A stretch of 6,112 nucleotides of DNA from Hyphococcus sp. (GCA_021604605.1 BQJH01000176.1:1-6112), one strand, 5' to 3'. Counted from the stretch's first letter, positions 1 to 5,832 are shown. Notes: a model not told the origin generated them from the sequence alone. Numbers and translations: made by a program.

Positions 1-750
1 GTCGCTGAGCGGGCATGGAATGAGAAAACATCACGGTATCAGACTGAAATTACTGTCGAAACCATTCGCGAATTAACTTTGTTTCTTAACCGTACAGCGG
101 CTCTCGGGGGGTATCGGGTGGCGATCATTGATACGGCTGACGATCTCAACCGGAATGCCGCCAACGCTCTTTTGAAAGCTCTGGAGGAGCCACCGGCAGA
201 CACTCTTTTGTTGCTCTTGTCTCAAACCCCGGGAAGGCTATTGCCGACGATCCGGTCGCGTTGTCGGCGCATTGACCTTCGCCCCCTTGAAGAAGCAGCC
301 ATAGCCGAGCTCTTAAAAAAGGAGGGGCTGGGGGAGCGTGAGGATACAGCACATATTGCCGCTCACGCTGATGGTCGGCCGGGCTATGCGTTGACGCTGG
401 CGGCCGGAGAGGGGGCCGCTGGTATAACCCTCGCCCACGACTTTATTGAATCGGTGAGAGCGCGCGGCGATATCAGTAAGATTAGCGCCCGCCTTGTAGG
501 TAAAGCTGCTGATGAAAAATGGGCGATCTTCAAAGAGGCGCTTACGCAGGCGCTTAGCGATGGCGCTCGCGCCGCCGCACGGGGCAAAGTGTTGGACGGA
601 CCTTTAAAAGACCTTAGCGCTGCGCCATTGCTTAGCGCTTATGAACAATTAACCGCTCTTAGTACAAGAGGGGAAGCGCTAAACCTGGACCGTGGGCAGA
701 TTATCCAGGCGATGTCGTATGACCTTCGCGCGGCGCTTTCAGGCGCGTAG
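1..750 (+). CDS. holB: DNA polymerase III subunit delta' (HolB), 5'-truncated by the window edge
   Basis: The reading frame is open from base 1, so the N-terminus lies outside the window; a TTG at 79 is in frame but not a credible start. The visible 249 residues hold the second half of the AAA+ domain of delta', the clamp-loader subunit that helps load the beta clamp at the replication fork. Seen directly: a T-A-A-L-G-G-Y-R-V stretch leading into a Walker B-like I-I-D-T-A-D-D, the conserved NAANALLKALEEPP block, and the S-R-C motif (bases 256-264) inside PGRLLPTIRSRCR. These match alphaproteobacterial HolB closely. The Walker A region would be upstream. With a family length of roughly 330-350 aa, about 80-100 residues are missing. 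The C-terminal third is a less conserved helical domain. It is the first visible gene of an operon with tatD 15 bp downstream; tmk is commonly the gene before holB in related genomes. Confidence 0.93.
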   Translation, partial: VAERAWNEKTSRYQTEITVETIRELTLFLNRTAALGGYRVAIIDTADDLNRNAANALLKALEEPPADTLLLLLSQTPGRLLPTIRSRCRRIDLRPLEEAAIAELLKKEGLGEREDTAHIAAHADGRPGYALTLAAGEGAAGITLAHDFIESVRARGDISKISARLVGKAADEKWAIFKEALTQALSDGARAAARGKVLDGPLKDLSAAPLLSAYEQLTALSTRGEALNLDRGQIIQAMSYDLRAALSGA

Positions 751-765
751 AGTTTACGGTGATAT

Positions 766-1557
766 ATGTTCGTTGATAGCCACGTTAATCTGCACTCGGA
801 GCGATATGAAGAAGATCTTGCTGATGTGATCAATGCAGCGCGTGCGGCGGGCGTTGCGCACATGCTGACAATATCAGATCATCTGGAGTCAACGCCTGCT
901 ATTGCTAAAATTGCAGCGCGCCATGATTTCATCTGGCGTTCTATTGGGGTCCACCCACATCATGCAAAAGATTACGTCGACCTTACAGCAGCAAAATTAG
1001 TTGACCTTGCGAAGGGTGAAAAAGTCATCGGCATTGGTGAATGCGGACTGGACTTCCATTACGAGTATTCTGACCGTGATGTTCAAACGCCTGTATTCAA
1101 GGCGCATATCGATGCTTCCCGGGAAACTGGCCTACCGCTCATTATCCATACGCGCGACGCGGACTACATAACGGAGGCATTGCTTATAAAAGAGCACAGG
1201 GAAGGGGCGTTCACCCCTCTCCTTCATTGCTACACCGGCGGGCCAGGGTTGGCGAAATCGGTGCTGTCCCTTGGTGGTTACATCTCGTTTTCCGGCATTC
1301 TGACATTTAAGAATGCCGCTGATATCCGGGCGATTGCTTCCGAGACGCCGTTAGATCGGATTATTATTGAAACTGATTGCCCATACCTGGCGCCAGTTCC
1401 CATGCGGGGGCGTCGCAACGAACCGGCTTACGTTGTTCATGTCGCGGAAAAACTTGCTGAATTAAAAAACACAAGCGTTGAAGAAATCGCAAAAGTCACG
1501 ACTGATAATTTCTTTCGACTGTTCTCTAGGGCGAATAGAACGGACGAAAGCTCATGA
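766..1557 (+). CDS. TatD family metal-dependent hydrolase (putative DNase)
   Basis: A 263-aa TIM-barrel amidohydrolase of the TatD/YcfH/YjjV family, cytosolic, whose members are metal-dependent (deoxy)nucleases. Metal-site motifs in order: D-S-H-V-N-L near the N-terminus (H6), G-I-G-E-C-G-L-D (E92), I-I-H-T-R-D (H128), L-L-H-C-Y-T-G-G (H154) and E-T-D-C-P-Y-L-A-P (D204), followed by the family signature R-G-x-R-N-E-P. The usual H-x-H reads H-x-N here (N8), and HCFSGS is replaced by HCYTGG. Length is normal for the family. ATG 766 is chosen because the conserved F-V-D-S-H start of the barrel follows at once; the ribosome site (GGTGA, 758-762) is weak and close, consistent with coupling to holB 15 bp upstream. 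The stop overlaps the next start by 4 bp, so the genes are probably co-translated. The exact substrate is not evident, and I give no symbol because several paralogues share this fold. Confidence 0.93.
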   Translation: MFVDSHVNLHSERYEEDLADVINAARAAGVAHMLTISDHLESTPAIAKIAARHDFIWRSIGVHPHHAKDYVDLTAAKLVDLAKGEKVIGIGECGLDFHYEYSDRDVQTPVFKAHIDASRETGLPLIIHTRDADYITEALLIKEHREGAFTPLLHCYTGGPGLAKSVLSLGGYISFSGILTFKNAADIRAIASETPLDRIIIETDCPYLAPVPMRGRRNEPAYVVHVAEKLAELKNTSVEEIAKVTTDNFFRLFSRANRTDESS

Positions 1558-2402
1558 CATCGGAACAAAACTTGCGTGTCACAATCCTCGGGTCAGGCTC
1601 GTCTGGCGGCGTACCGCGCTTTGGCGGGCAGGATGGCGCTGGCGATTGGGGCGCATGCGATCCCGGTGAGCCTAAAAACCGTCGCACACGCTGTTCTGTT
1701 CTAGTGGAAAAAGCACATCCTGAGTTTGGGTTTTGCCACGATAAAGTCACCAGCGTTCTGGTCGATACATCACCGGATATGCGCGCGCAGCTCTTGGCAG
1801 CGAAGTGCTCACGTCTCGATGCTGTTTTGTTCACTCATGACCATGCAGATCAGTGCCATGGCATTGATGATTTGCGTGTCTTCGCCTTGCAAATGCGCCG
1901 CCGAATTCCGGTTTATATCGATGATGATACAGCCGGGGGCTTGCTAGACAGGTTTGATTATTGCTTCACACAAAAACCCGACAGTCTTTACCCGGCTATT
2001 CTCGACAAACATGACATGCCGCAAATGGGCGAGGCGTTCCATATTGAAGGGCCGGGCGGCGCTATTCCTGCGATTGCTTTTTTACAGGATCACGGCCCGG
2101 TAAATTCTCTTGGGTTTCGGTTTGGCGACATTGCATATTCTAGTGATGTTGTCGGATTGCCTGAAGAGAGTTTTGATCTCCTGCGCGGCGTCGACACATG
2201 GATCGTCGATGCGCTTCAATATAAGCCGCATTCCACCCACGCCCATCTAGATATGGCGTTGGAGTGGATTGCCCGCGTCAAACCCCGCCGCGCGATCCTG
2301 ACGAACCTGCATATCCATATGGATTATCAGACTTTGCGGCGTGAACTTCCGTCCTGTGTTGAGCCTGCATTTGACGGCATGACCGTCGAGGCTAGTGGCT
2401 GA
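1554..2402 (+). CDS. MBL-fold metallo-hydrolase, PhnP-like
   Basis: A 282-aa metallo-beta-lactamase-fold hydrolase resembling PhnP-type phosphodiesterases. The N-terminus has the family strand I-L-G-S-G-S-S-G-G-V-P, then W-G-A-C-D-P and K-N-R-R-T-R-C-S. The metal-binding motif is T-H-D-H-A-D-Q-C-H-G-I-D-D (H95, H97, D99) with Gln100 where the canonical HxHxDH has its last His. Further likely ligands are H180 (Q-D-H-G), D198 (S-S-D) and H253 (T-N-L-H). The ATG overlaps the tatD stop as ATGA, indicating translational coupling. E. coli PhnP works in phosphonate breakdown, but no phn gene is visible here; in Alphaproteobacteria this homologue typically sits beside tatD and its substrate is, as far as I know, not settled. 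Cytosolic, no signal peptide. The family assignment is strong, the substrate open. Confidence 0.92.
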   Translation: MTSEQNLRVTILGSGSSGGVPRFGGQDGAGDWGACDPGEPKNRRTRCSVLVEKAHPEFGFCHDKVTSVLVDTSPDMRAQLLAAKCSRLDAVLFTHDHADQCHGIDDLRVFALQMRRRIPVYIDDDTAGGLLDRFDYCFTQKPDSLYPAILDKHDMPQMGEAFHIEGPGGAIPAIAFLQDHGPVNSLGFRFGDIAYSSDVVGLPEESFDLLRGVDTWIVDALQYKPHSTHAHLDMALEWIARVKPRRAILTNLHIHMDYQTLRRELPSCVEPAFDGMTVEASG

Positions 2403-2447
2403 AATCGCTCATAAATTTGGGGTTTGCAGTCCTTTGAAAACTTCTGG

Positions 2448-2453
2448 TACGAT
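2448..2453 (+). promoter_or_regulatory. Weak candidate -10 box before the 2521 lipoprotein gene
   Basis: TACGAT lies 67 bp before the lipoprotein start. The best -35 candidate, TTGCAG at 2424-2429, is 18 bp away but matches TTGACA at only three positions. No terminator is visible after the MBL-fold gene, so read-through from the upstream operon is an equally good explanation for expression. Confidence 0.18.
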
Positions 2454-2505
2454 TAGTCCAACACATCTACAATCGAGCCATAAAGACTTGCTGGCGACTA
2501 TCAAC

Positions 2506-2512
2506 AAGGGGA
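2506..2512 (+). promoter_or_regulatory. Ribosome binding site that fixes the start at 2521
   Basis: AAGGGGA lies 8 bp before ATG 2521. It supports this start over the in-frame ATG at 2395, which would overlap the previous gene and put 42 unlikely residues in front of a clear signal peptide. Confidence 0.75.
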
Positions 2513-2520
2513 CCCCTAAA

Positions 2521-2952
2521 ATGAAGAAACGCATTATTTTAACTGCACTTGCGACGACGGCTCTGGCTCTTGGCGGGTGCAGCGGCGAGAAAGCCAGCGA
2601 TAGCAGTTCTTCTTCCGTCAGTGGAAAGACGAAAAAAAGCAAAGTTGTCGATGTTTATGTTAGCCAGATGGACAATATTGCTGACGCGCTCGAAGAAGTG
2701 ACCGATGAGAAAAGCGCTAAAAAAGCTGCGCAAGCGATCACCAAGGCATCTAAAGAGTTAGAAGCGTTGAGCGAAACCGTAGAGGGCATGTCCGATATAG
2801 AAAAGGGCATGATGTTCGCAAGCCGGTCTCAAGATTTTGTTGCTGTTCAAACCCGGTTGGCAACTTCGATGCAAAAAATTGCTGCAGAAAATCCTGAGTA
2901 TATTGAGATGATCCAGGAAGAAATGGAAAAAATGCCCGAGTGGAAAAAGTAA
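2521..2952 (+). CDS. Small helical lipoprotein of unknown function
   Basis: A 143-aa predicted lipoprotein that I do not recognise. Residues 1-20 form a lipoprotein signal peptide: M-K-K-R, a hydrophobic I-I-L-T-A-L-A stretch, then lipobox L-G-G-C with Cys20 as the acylation site. Ser at +2 suggests outer-membrane sorting by the E. coli Lol rule. A Ser-rich linker (about residues 21-35) and a Lys-rich patch follow. The rest is charged, Ala/Glu/Lys-rich and free of helix breakers apart from a few prolines near the C-terminus, so mostly alpha-helical, possibly coiled coil (roughly residues 45-125). No catalytic motif is visible and Cys20 is the only cysteine. The frame could be opened further upstream, but the strong ribosome site and the signal peptide fix ATG 2521. 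It follows the MBL gene by 118 bp on the same strand and may be co-transcribed or have its own promoter. A structural or chaperone-like periplasmic role would be guesswork. Confidence 0.85.
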   Translation: MKKRIILTALATTALALGGCSGEKASDSSSSSVSGKTKKSKVVDVYVSQMDNIADALEEVTDEKSAKKAAQAITKASKELEALSETVEGMSDIEKGMMFASRSQDFVAVQTRLATSMQKIAAENPEYIEMIQEEMEKMPEWKK

Positions 2953-3016
2953 CCTTCGGTCGAGTCTTTTCAATGCAAAATTTTATGCGTCTCATTATTA
3001 GTTAGTATGGATATCA

Positions 3017-3850
3017 ATGGAGCTGGAGTACCTTCTTCCTGATCAGGCATTAAGCGACTATGTGCGCGCTTATTATTATTTTGCGACTCCGACGGACGCG
3101 ATGCAGCCAATTTGTGCGGAATTGGCAAATATTCGTATTGTGCTTGAGGGCTCGGGCGAGTTGATCATGCCGGAAAGAGCGCCGACACCTATTACGTCTG
3201 CGTTTTTGATAGGTCCAACAAGCGGCGCCTATTTAATGCACGCTCATGCAGGGACCCGCGTGTTTGGCATAGGTATTCGTCCGCGCGGTTGGGCGCATTT
3301 GTTTAGCATCAACGCATTTGAGGCCGCAGATAAGATACTCGATCTTACAGATGTGGCGCGCAAGGTTGCCGGCGTTGAACTTGCCGAGGTCACACAGGCT
3401 GACGATTTGGCAACGATGGCAAAGGTTTGTGATCGGTATTTTGCCGCTCTCCTCGAGCGTAGAACTGGTCGGATTAATCCTTACCCACAGGCGATCGAGA
3501 CTTGGCTCTTGAATGACGATGATTTGAACATCGACCATCTGATGCAAACAATGTCGGTGTCGCGCCGCCAAATGGACCGATTGGCGAAGAAATATTTTGG
3601 CGCATCGCCAAAGGTGCTGCAGCGAAAATATCGAGCTTTGAGAGCCGCAGACAGGTTGCGGGAAGGGATTGTACACTGGCGCGCTGCGGCCGGGCCAAGC
3701 TTTTACGACCAGTCGCATTTCATCAAGGAATTCAAGACGTTCGTTGGTGTAACCCCTGCCCAATATATGGACAATCAAGCGGCTTTGATGCGCGCCGTGC
3801 AGGCAAAACGACACCTCAATCATGTCGATTTGCCCCTCGCGAGTGTCTAG
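3017..3850 (+). CDS. AraC-family transcriptional regulator
   Basis: A 277-aa DNA-binding regulator. The C-terminal third is an AraC/XylS double helix-turn-helix domain: the first HTH around residues 172-193 (I-D-H-L-M then S-V-S-R-R-Q-M-D-R-L), the second around 218-250 with the signature F-Y-D-Q-S-H-F-I-K-E-F-K and G-V-T-P-A-Q-Y. The N-terminal half resembles the sensor domain found in this subgroup (DUF6597-like): it opens L-P-D-Q-A-L-S-D-Y-V-R-A-Y-Y and has I-G-P-T-S-G-A and G-I-G-I-R-P-R-G-W. Its ligand is unknown. An in-frame TAG at 2999-3001 makes ATG 3017 the earliest ATG; the ribosome site is poor (only GGA at 3009-3011). It stands alone on the plus strand, 64 bp after the lipoprotein gene. 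A possible target is the repeat-rich control region at 5107-5399 or its own flanks, but nothing in the sequence demonstrates this. Confidence 0.9.
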   Translation: MELEYLLPDQALSDYVRAYYYFATPTDAMQPICAELANIRIVLEGSGELIMPERAPTPITSAFLIGPTSGAYLMHAHAGTRVFGIGIRPRGWAHLFSINAFEAADKILDLTDVARKVAGVELAEVTQADDLATMAKVCDRYFAALLERRTGRINPYPQAIETWLLNDDDLNIDHLMQTMSVSRRQMDRLAKKYFGASPKVLQRKYRALRAADRLREGIVHWRAAAGPSFYDQSHFIKEFKTFVGVTPAQYMDNQAALMRAVQAKRHLNHVDLPLASV

Positions 3851-3876
3851 GCATAGAGCATTTTTCGTACGCGAAG

Positions 3877-3910
3877 ATTGGCCAATTTATCCTATATGGC
3901 GCCGCCAATT
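3877..3910. promoter_or_regulatory. Palindrome and direct repeat in the leader of the candidate sRNA
   Basis: ATTGGCCAAT (3877-3886) is a perfect 10-bp palindrome. GCCAATT occurs at 3881-3887 and again at 3904-3910, 23 bp apart, about two helical turns. The second copy lies 8 bp before a -10-like TATAGT. This layout suits an operator, but the binding protein is unknown. Confidence 0.25.
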
Positions 3911-3918
3911 GCAGCTTT

Positions 3919-3924
3919 TATAGT
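3919..3924 (+). promoter_or_regulatory. Candidate -10 box for a small RNA
   Basis: TATAGT matches TATAAT at five of six positions. A transcript would start near 3931 and run about 100 nt to the T-run of the terminator. No convincing -35 box is visible at 16-18 bp upstream, so it would need an activator or another sigma factor, or the RNA could instead be made from the 3' UTR of the AraC gene. Confidence 0.25.
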
Positions 3925-3930
3925 TAGAGC

Positions 3931-4033
3931 AGGGGAATGATCTGCCCGATCAGGCAACGCTCGTGGGGGAGAAATTGCCTGACCCCGATGACGCTCTGGT
4001 TGATAGTTCAGATCAACCAGAGCGTTATTTTTT
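3931..4033 (+). ncRNA. Candidate intergenic small RNA or structured 3' UTR
   Basis: A non-coding stretch of about 100 nt with nested structure. Seen directly: a perfect 8-bp stem TCAGGCAA (3950-3957) / TTGCCTGA (3975-3982) with a 17-nt loop containing GGGGGAG; GGGG (3932-3935) and CCCC (3983-3986), which could extend that stem across a left bulge; and a competing small hairpin TGATC-TGCCC-GATCA (3938-3952) that shares bases with the main stem, so two folds are possible. A strong terminator ends it. It does not resemble 6S RNA, SRP RNA, tmRNA or any riboswitch I know. The alternative is that it is only a long 3' UTR of the AraC gene. Confidence 0.4.
3991..4033 (+). terminator. Strong intrinsic terminator (14-bp perfect stem)
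   Basis: ACGCTCTGGTTGAT (3991-4004) and ATCAACCAGAGCGT (4012-4025) are exact inverted repeats with a 7-nt loop, followed by TATTTTTT (4026-4033). The T-run lies only on the plus-strand exit, so it ends plus-strand transcription of the AraC gene or small RNA. On the minus strand the stem is followed by G-rich sequence, so it is not a normal terminator for the hydrolase, whose stop codon is only 5 bp away. Confidence 0.92.
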
Positions 4034-4038
4034 ATGTA

Positions 4039-5106
4039 TTATCTCGCGCACTGATCCAGCCGGTTTTGCCTGCAGAGAAAGCCCGTTACTTCTTCCAGCA
4101 CCTCAGCATGGATTTCGGTTCGTGTTTTGTCGCCAACTTCTTCACACACAAATTCTTCGTTGGTTTCCGCCAGGATGTTAACGGCATCAGGGCCGCACAA
4201 TGGCAAGAAACTAAAATGCTGCGCGCCAATAATGCTCTTATATACATCGGGCGAGCGAACATAATCCCGTATCGGCGCCATATGTGTGTTCGGCGGCAAT
4301 TGTTGATCATTGGCGCCGGTTAATATCAGCGTAGGGGCCTTCAAATTTAGTATAGAGTCCGGCGTCATTGTTTCCGTGAAACCGGGCGCGATGGCTACCG
4401 ATGCGGTCAAACGCTTATCAGCGTAATCAGCATTGGTCTTCGCATAGAACGACGCATCATCCATGCTTGAAAAATGCTGTCGAAAAGCGCGACATGCGCC
4501 GTCATCATGATTGTCACAAAACTCAGGGTATTTTTTAAACTCAAGACGTGCGCCAGAAAGCATTAACGCCGATGTGCCGCCGAGCGAGAATCCAACAACG
4601 CTTATCCGATCAGCATCAATGTGTGATGCCCATTTTGTTGTTTTCAACTGATCAAGCATGAGCGACACATCGCGTGGCTGTGTCCATAAATCGAGAATAC
4701 TGCGACGCTCAGGATTGCCGCCAGAGCTATCTGGATGATCAGCGGCAACAACAATCGCACCGGATTTTGCCAAACCTAGGGCAAGCCACGCCATGCTGTC
4801 TGCGCTGCCGCCAGAACCATGAACCAAGATAATTAGAGGGGCTGGCTTCGACAGTGAAAGCTCACCGTCGGGGACGGCCTGATAACCCGGGCGGATACGA
4901 CTTTGCCCGAATGTTTCAATATTATCGTCGCTCGTTGGGTGCCATAGGCGTGCATGAAATGGTTCATTGTTATGACCTGTAAAACGGATGTCACGGACGC
5001 TGACATTCTGAGCGATCAATGTGTCCGGCGCAGCGGCGCCATTGAGACTTGAGGTGCAGCCAGCAATGAGGATGAATAGTAATGCGGTTAGAGGTCGTCC
5101 GAGCAT
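4039..5106 (-). CDS. Lipoprotein alpha/beta hydrolase (dienelactone hydrolase-like)
   Basis: A 355-aa serine hydrolase predicted to be an exported lipoprotein. Residues 1-17 form the signal peptide with lipobox L-I-A-G-C (Cys17); Thr at +2 suggests outer-membrane sorting. The alpha/beta-hydrolase core follows: oxyanion-hole motif H-G-S-G-G (96-100), nucleophile elbow G-F-S-L-G-G with Ser174, acid Asp267 in L-T-G-A-N-D, and catalytic His297 in G-A-Q-H-F-S-F. The set is complete, so the enzyme should be active. The overall plan resembles predicted dienelactone hydrolases (COG4188) and PAF-acetylhydrolase/chlorophyllase-like esterases; the substrate cannot be read from the sequence. Several cysteines in the mature part (197, 205, 304, 321, 345, 353) could form disulfides in the periplasm. 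ATG 5106 is supported by AAGG (5116-5119) 9 bp upstream. It converges on the terminator at 3991-4033 and is divergent from the inhibitor-like lipoprotein gene, with a shared control region of about 290 bp. Confidence 0.9.
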   Translation of the reverse strand: MLGRPLTALLFILIAGCTSSLNGAAAPDTLIAQNVSVRDIRFTGHNNEPFHARLWHPTSDDNIETFGQSRIRPGYQAVPDGELSLSKPAPLIILVHGSGGSADSMAWLALGLAKSGAIVVAADHPDSSGGNPERRSILDLWTQPRDVSLMLDQLKTTKWASHIDADRISVVGFSLGGTSALMLSGARLEFKKYPEFCDNHDDGACRAFRQHFSSMDDASFYAKTNADYADKRLTASVAIAPGFTETMTPDSILNLKAPTLILTGANDQQLPPNTHMAPIRDYVRSPDVYKSIIGAQHFSFLPLCGPDAVNILAETNEEFVCEEVGDKTRTEIHAEVLEEVTGFLCRQNRLDQCAR

Positions 5107-5202
5107 TATTGATTGCCTTATGAGTATGTGCGTTTCGCCCTGGACGCTATACCGAGCCAGATAATCACGCTATTTTACAGGTCTCAACAACCGAACGCCT
5201 GA

Positions 5203-5282
5203 TCGCAAAATCTTGGAATGTGGCGGATATATACGCCCATAATTTGCGACAATATAAATTGTGCGACAAGTAGATGTTGCGA
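5203..5282. promoter_or_regulatory. Repeat-rich divergent control region with phased TGCGA motifs
   Basis: The stretch between the divergent genes (5107-5399) contains no gene I can support. It holds three TGCGA copies on the plus strand at 5245, 5262 and 5278 (steps of 17 and 16 bp), two of them within the longer repeat TGCGACAA (5245-5252, 5262-5269), and an inverted copy TCGCAAA (5203-5209) facing TTTGCGA (5243-5249). Between these lies the dyad GGCG-N8-CGCC (5222-5237), and across the first repeats ACAAT-N4-ATTGT (5249-5262). TTGGAA (5213-5218) and CATAAT (5238-5243) could be a plus-strand promoter, though the 19-bp spacer is long; the dyad would lie inside it. This is consistent with repressor or activator binding, not proven. 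Confidence 0.35.
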
Positions 5283-5387
5283 GTAAAACTGGATATAAGC
5301 CACATTTTAGAACCCCTTCAGCCTAAAATCGGAAATGGCTGAGTGGCAAAAAACTGGGATAAACAACCAGGTCGCAGATTCAACATT

Positions 5388-5391
5388 GGGA
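5388..5391 (+). promoter_or_regulatory. Ribosome binding site supporting the start at 5400
   Basis: GGGA lies 8 bp before ATG 5400. It competes with GGAAA (5331-5335), placed 7 bp before an in-frame GTG at 5343. The 5400 start is preferred because it gives a signal peptide of normal length. Confidence 0.4.
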
Positions 5392-5399
5392 AATCAGCC

Positions 5400-5822
5400 A
5401 TGTTACAACAATGCTCATCAGGTTGCTCCAACAGTAATAACAAACTTGGGACGCTGGTCGTTTGTATGACTGTCTTTATATTTATTTCCGCGTGTCAGTC
5501 CGCAAATTCAGGTAGCGACATTAGCTTCTGTGACGAAGACGGCAATCGTTATGCAACTGAAGCAGACGCTAGAGCCGCTGGACTCGAAGATTATCAATAT
5601 GGAGCCACGATGTGCCCGGAATACAAACCTCACTTAAATGACAAAAGTACGTTTGTGGGGCTTGCTGAAGATGCTGCAAAAGAAAGAGCTACTGAGCTTG
5701 GCTTACCATTTCGAGTGGTGAAACGTGACGGCAATCATTTACCTGTGACGAAAGATTACCGTCGTGGCCGTATTAATGCCGATGTAGAAGATGACGTGGT
5801 CGTCGATTATCAGGTTGAGTAA
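5400..5822 (+). CDS. Lipoprotein with I78/potato inhibitor I-like protease-inhibitor domain
   Basis: A 140-aa predicted lipoprotein. A hydrophobic stretch (about 16-31) ends in lipobox I-S-A-C (Cys32). Residues 44-72 read C-D-E-D-G-N-R-Y, then A-R-A-A-G-L, then G-A-T-M-C, echoing the C-x-x-D-G-x-x-Y...A-x-x-A-G...C pattern of Kazal domains with the middle cysteine missing. Residues 84-140 resemble the potato inhibitor I/eglin and I78 fold: F-V-G-L-A-E-D-A-A helix, F-R-V-V strand, then the loop P-V-T-K-D-Y-R-R-G-R-I-N and V-V-V-D-Y strand. Aligned to eglin c (P-V-T-L-D-L-R-Y-N-R-V) the scissile bond would be Lys118-Asp119. Inference: a periplasmic or surface-anchored serine-protease inhibitor with trypsin-like targets. 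GTG 5343 is an alternative start, adding 19 residues and an unusually long n-region. It is divergent from the lipoprotein hydrolase. That it is a gene is likely; the inhibitor role is moderately supported. Confidence 0.75.
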   Translation: MLQQCSSGCSNSNNKLGTLVVCMTVFIFISACQSANSGSDISFCDEDGNRYATEADARAAGLEDYQYGATMCPEYKPHLNDKSTFVGLAEDAAKERATELGLPFRVVKRDGNHLPVTKDYRRGRINADVEDDVVVDYQVE

Positions 5823-5832
5823 TTTTCGATGC

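Noticed and set aside
2395..2520. A longer N-terminus for the 2521 lipoprotein
   Set aside because: It would overlap the MBL gene and hide a textbook signal peptide 42 residues inside the protein; ATG 2521 has a good ribosome site.
2962..2966. A GAGTC (GANTC, CcrM methylation) site upstream of the AraC gene
   Set aside because: Single GANTC sites occur by chance at several places in the window, including inside genes, so no regulatory claim is justified.
3233..3823. A 196-codon minus-strand frame opposite the AraC gene
   Set aside because: It lies wholly inside a well-supported gene on the other strand, and its translation is Cys/His/Arg-rich without any domain.
3991..4025. The 14-bp inverted repeat as a transposon end or attachment site
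   Set aside because: The arms flank only a 7-nt loop and are followed by a T-run. This is an ordinary intrinsic terminator, and no transposase or integrase is nearby.
3937..4323. An open plus-strand frame of 128 codons
   Set aside because: It crosses the terminator hairpin and then runs antisense through the clear hydrolase gene. AGGGGA directly abuts the ATG, too close to act as a ribosome site, and the product resembles nothing.
5331..5400. A tRNA-Ser-like stretch (ATGGCTGAGTGG, then a CTGG/CCAG stem, ending in GCCA)
   Set aside because: The D-arm wording is similar, but the acceptor arms do not pair, the T-arm does not form and the anticodon stem has only four pairs. Chance similarity or a long-decayed fragment.
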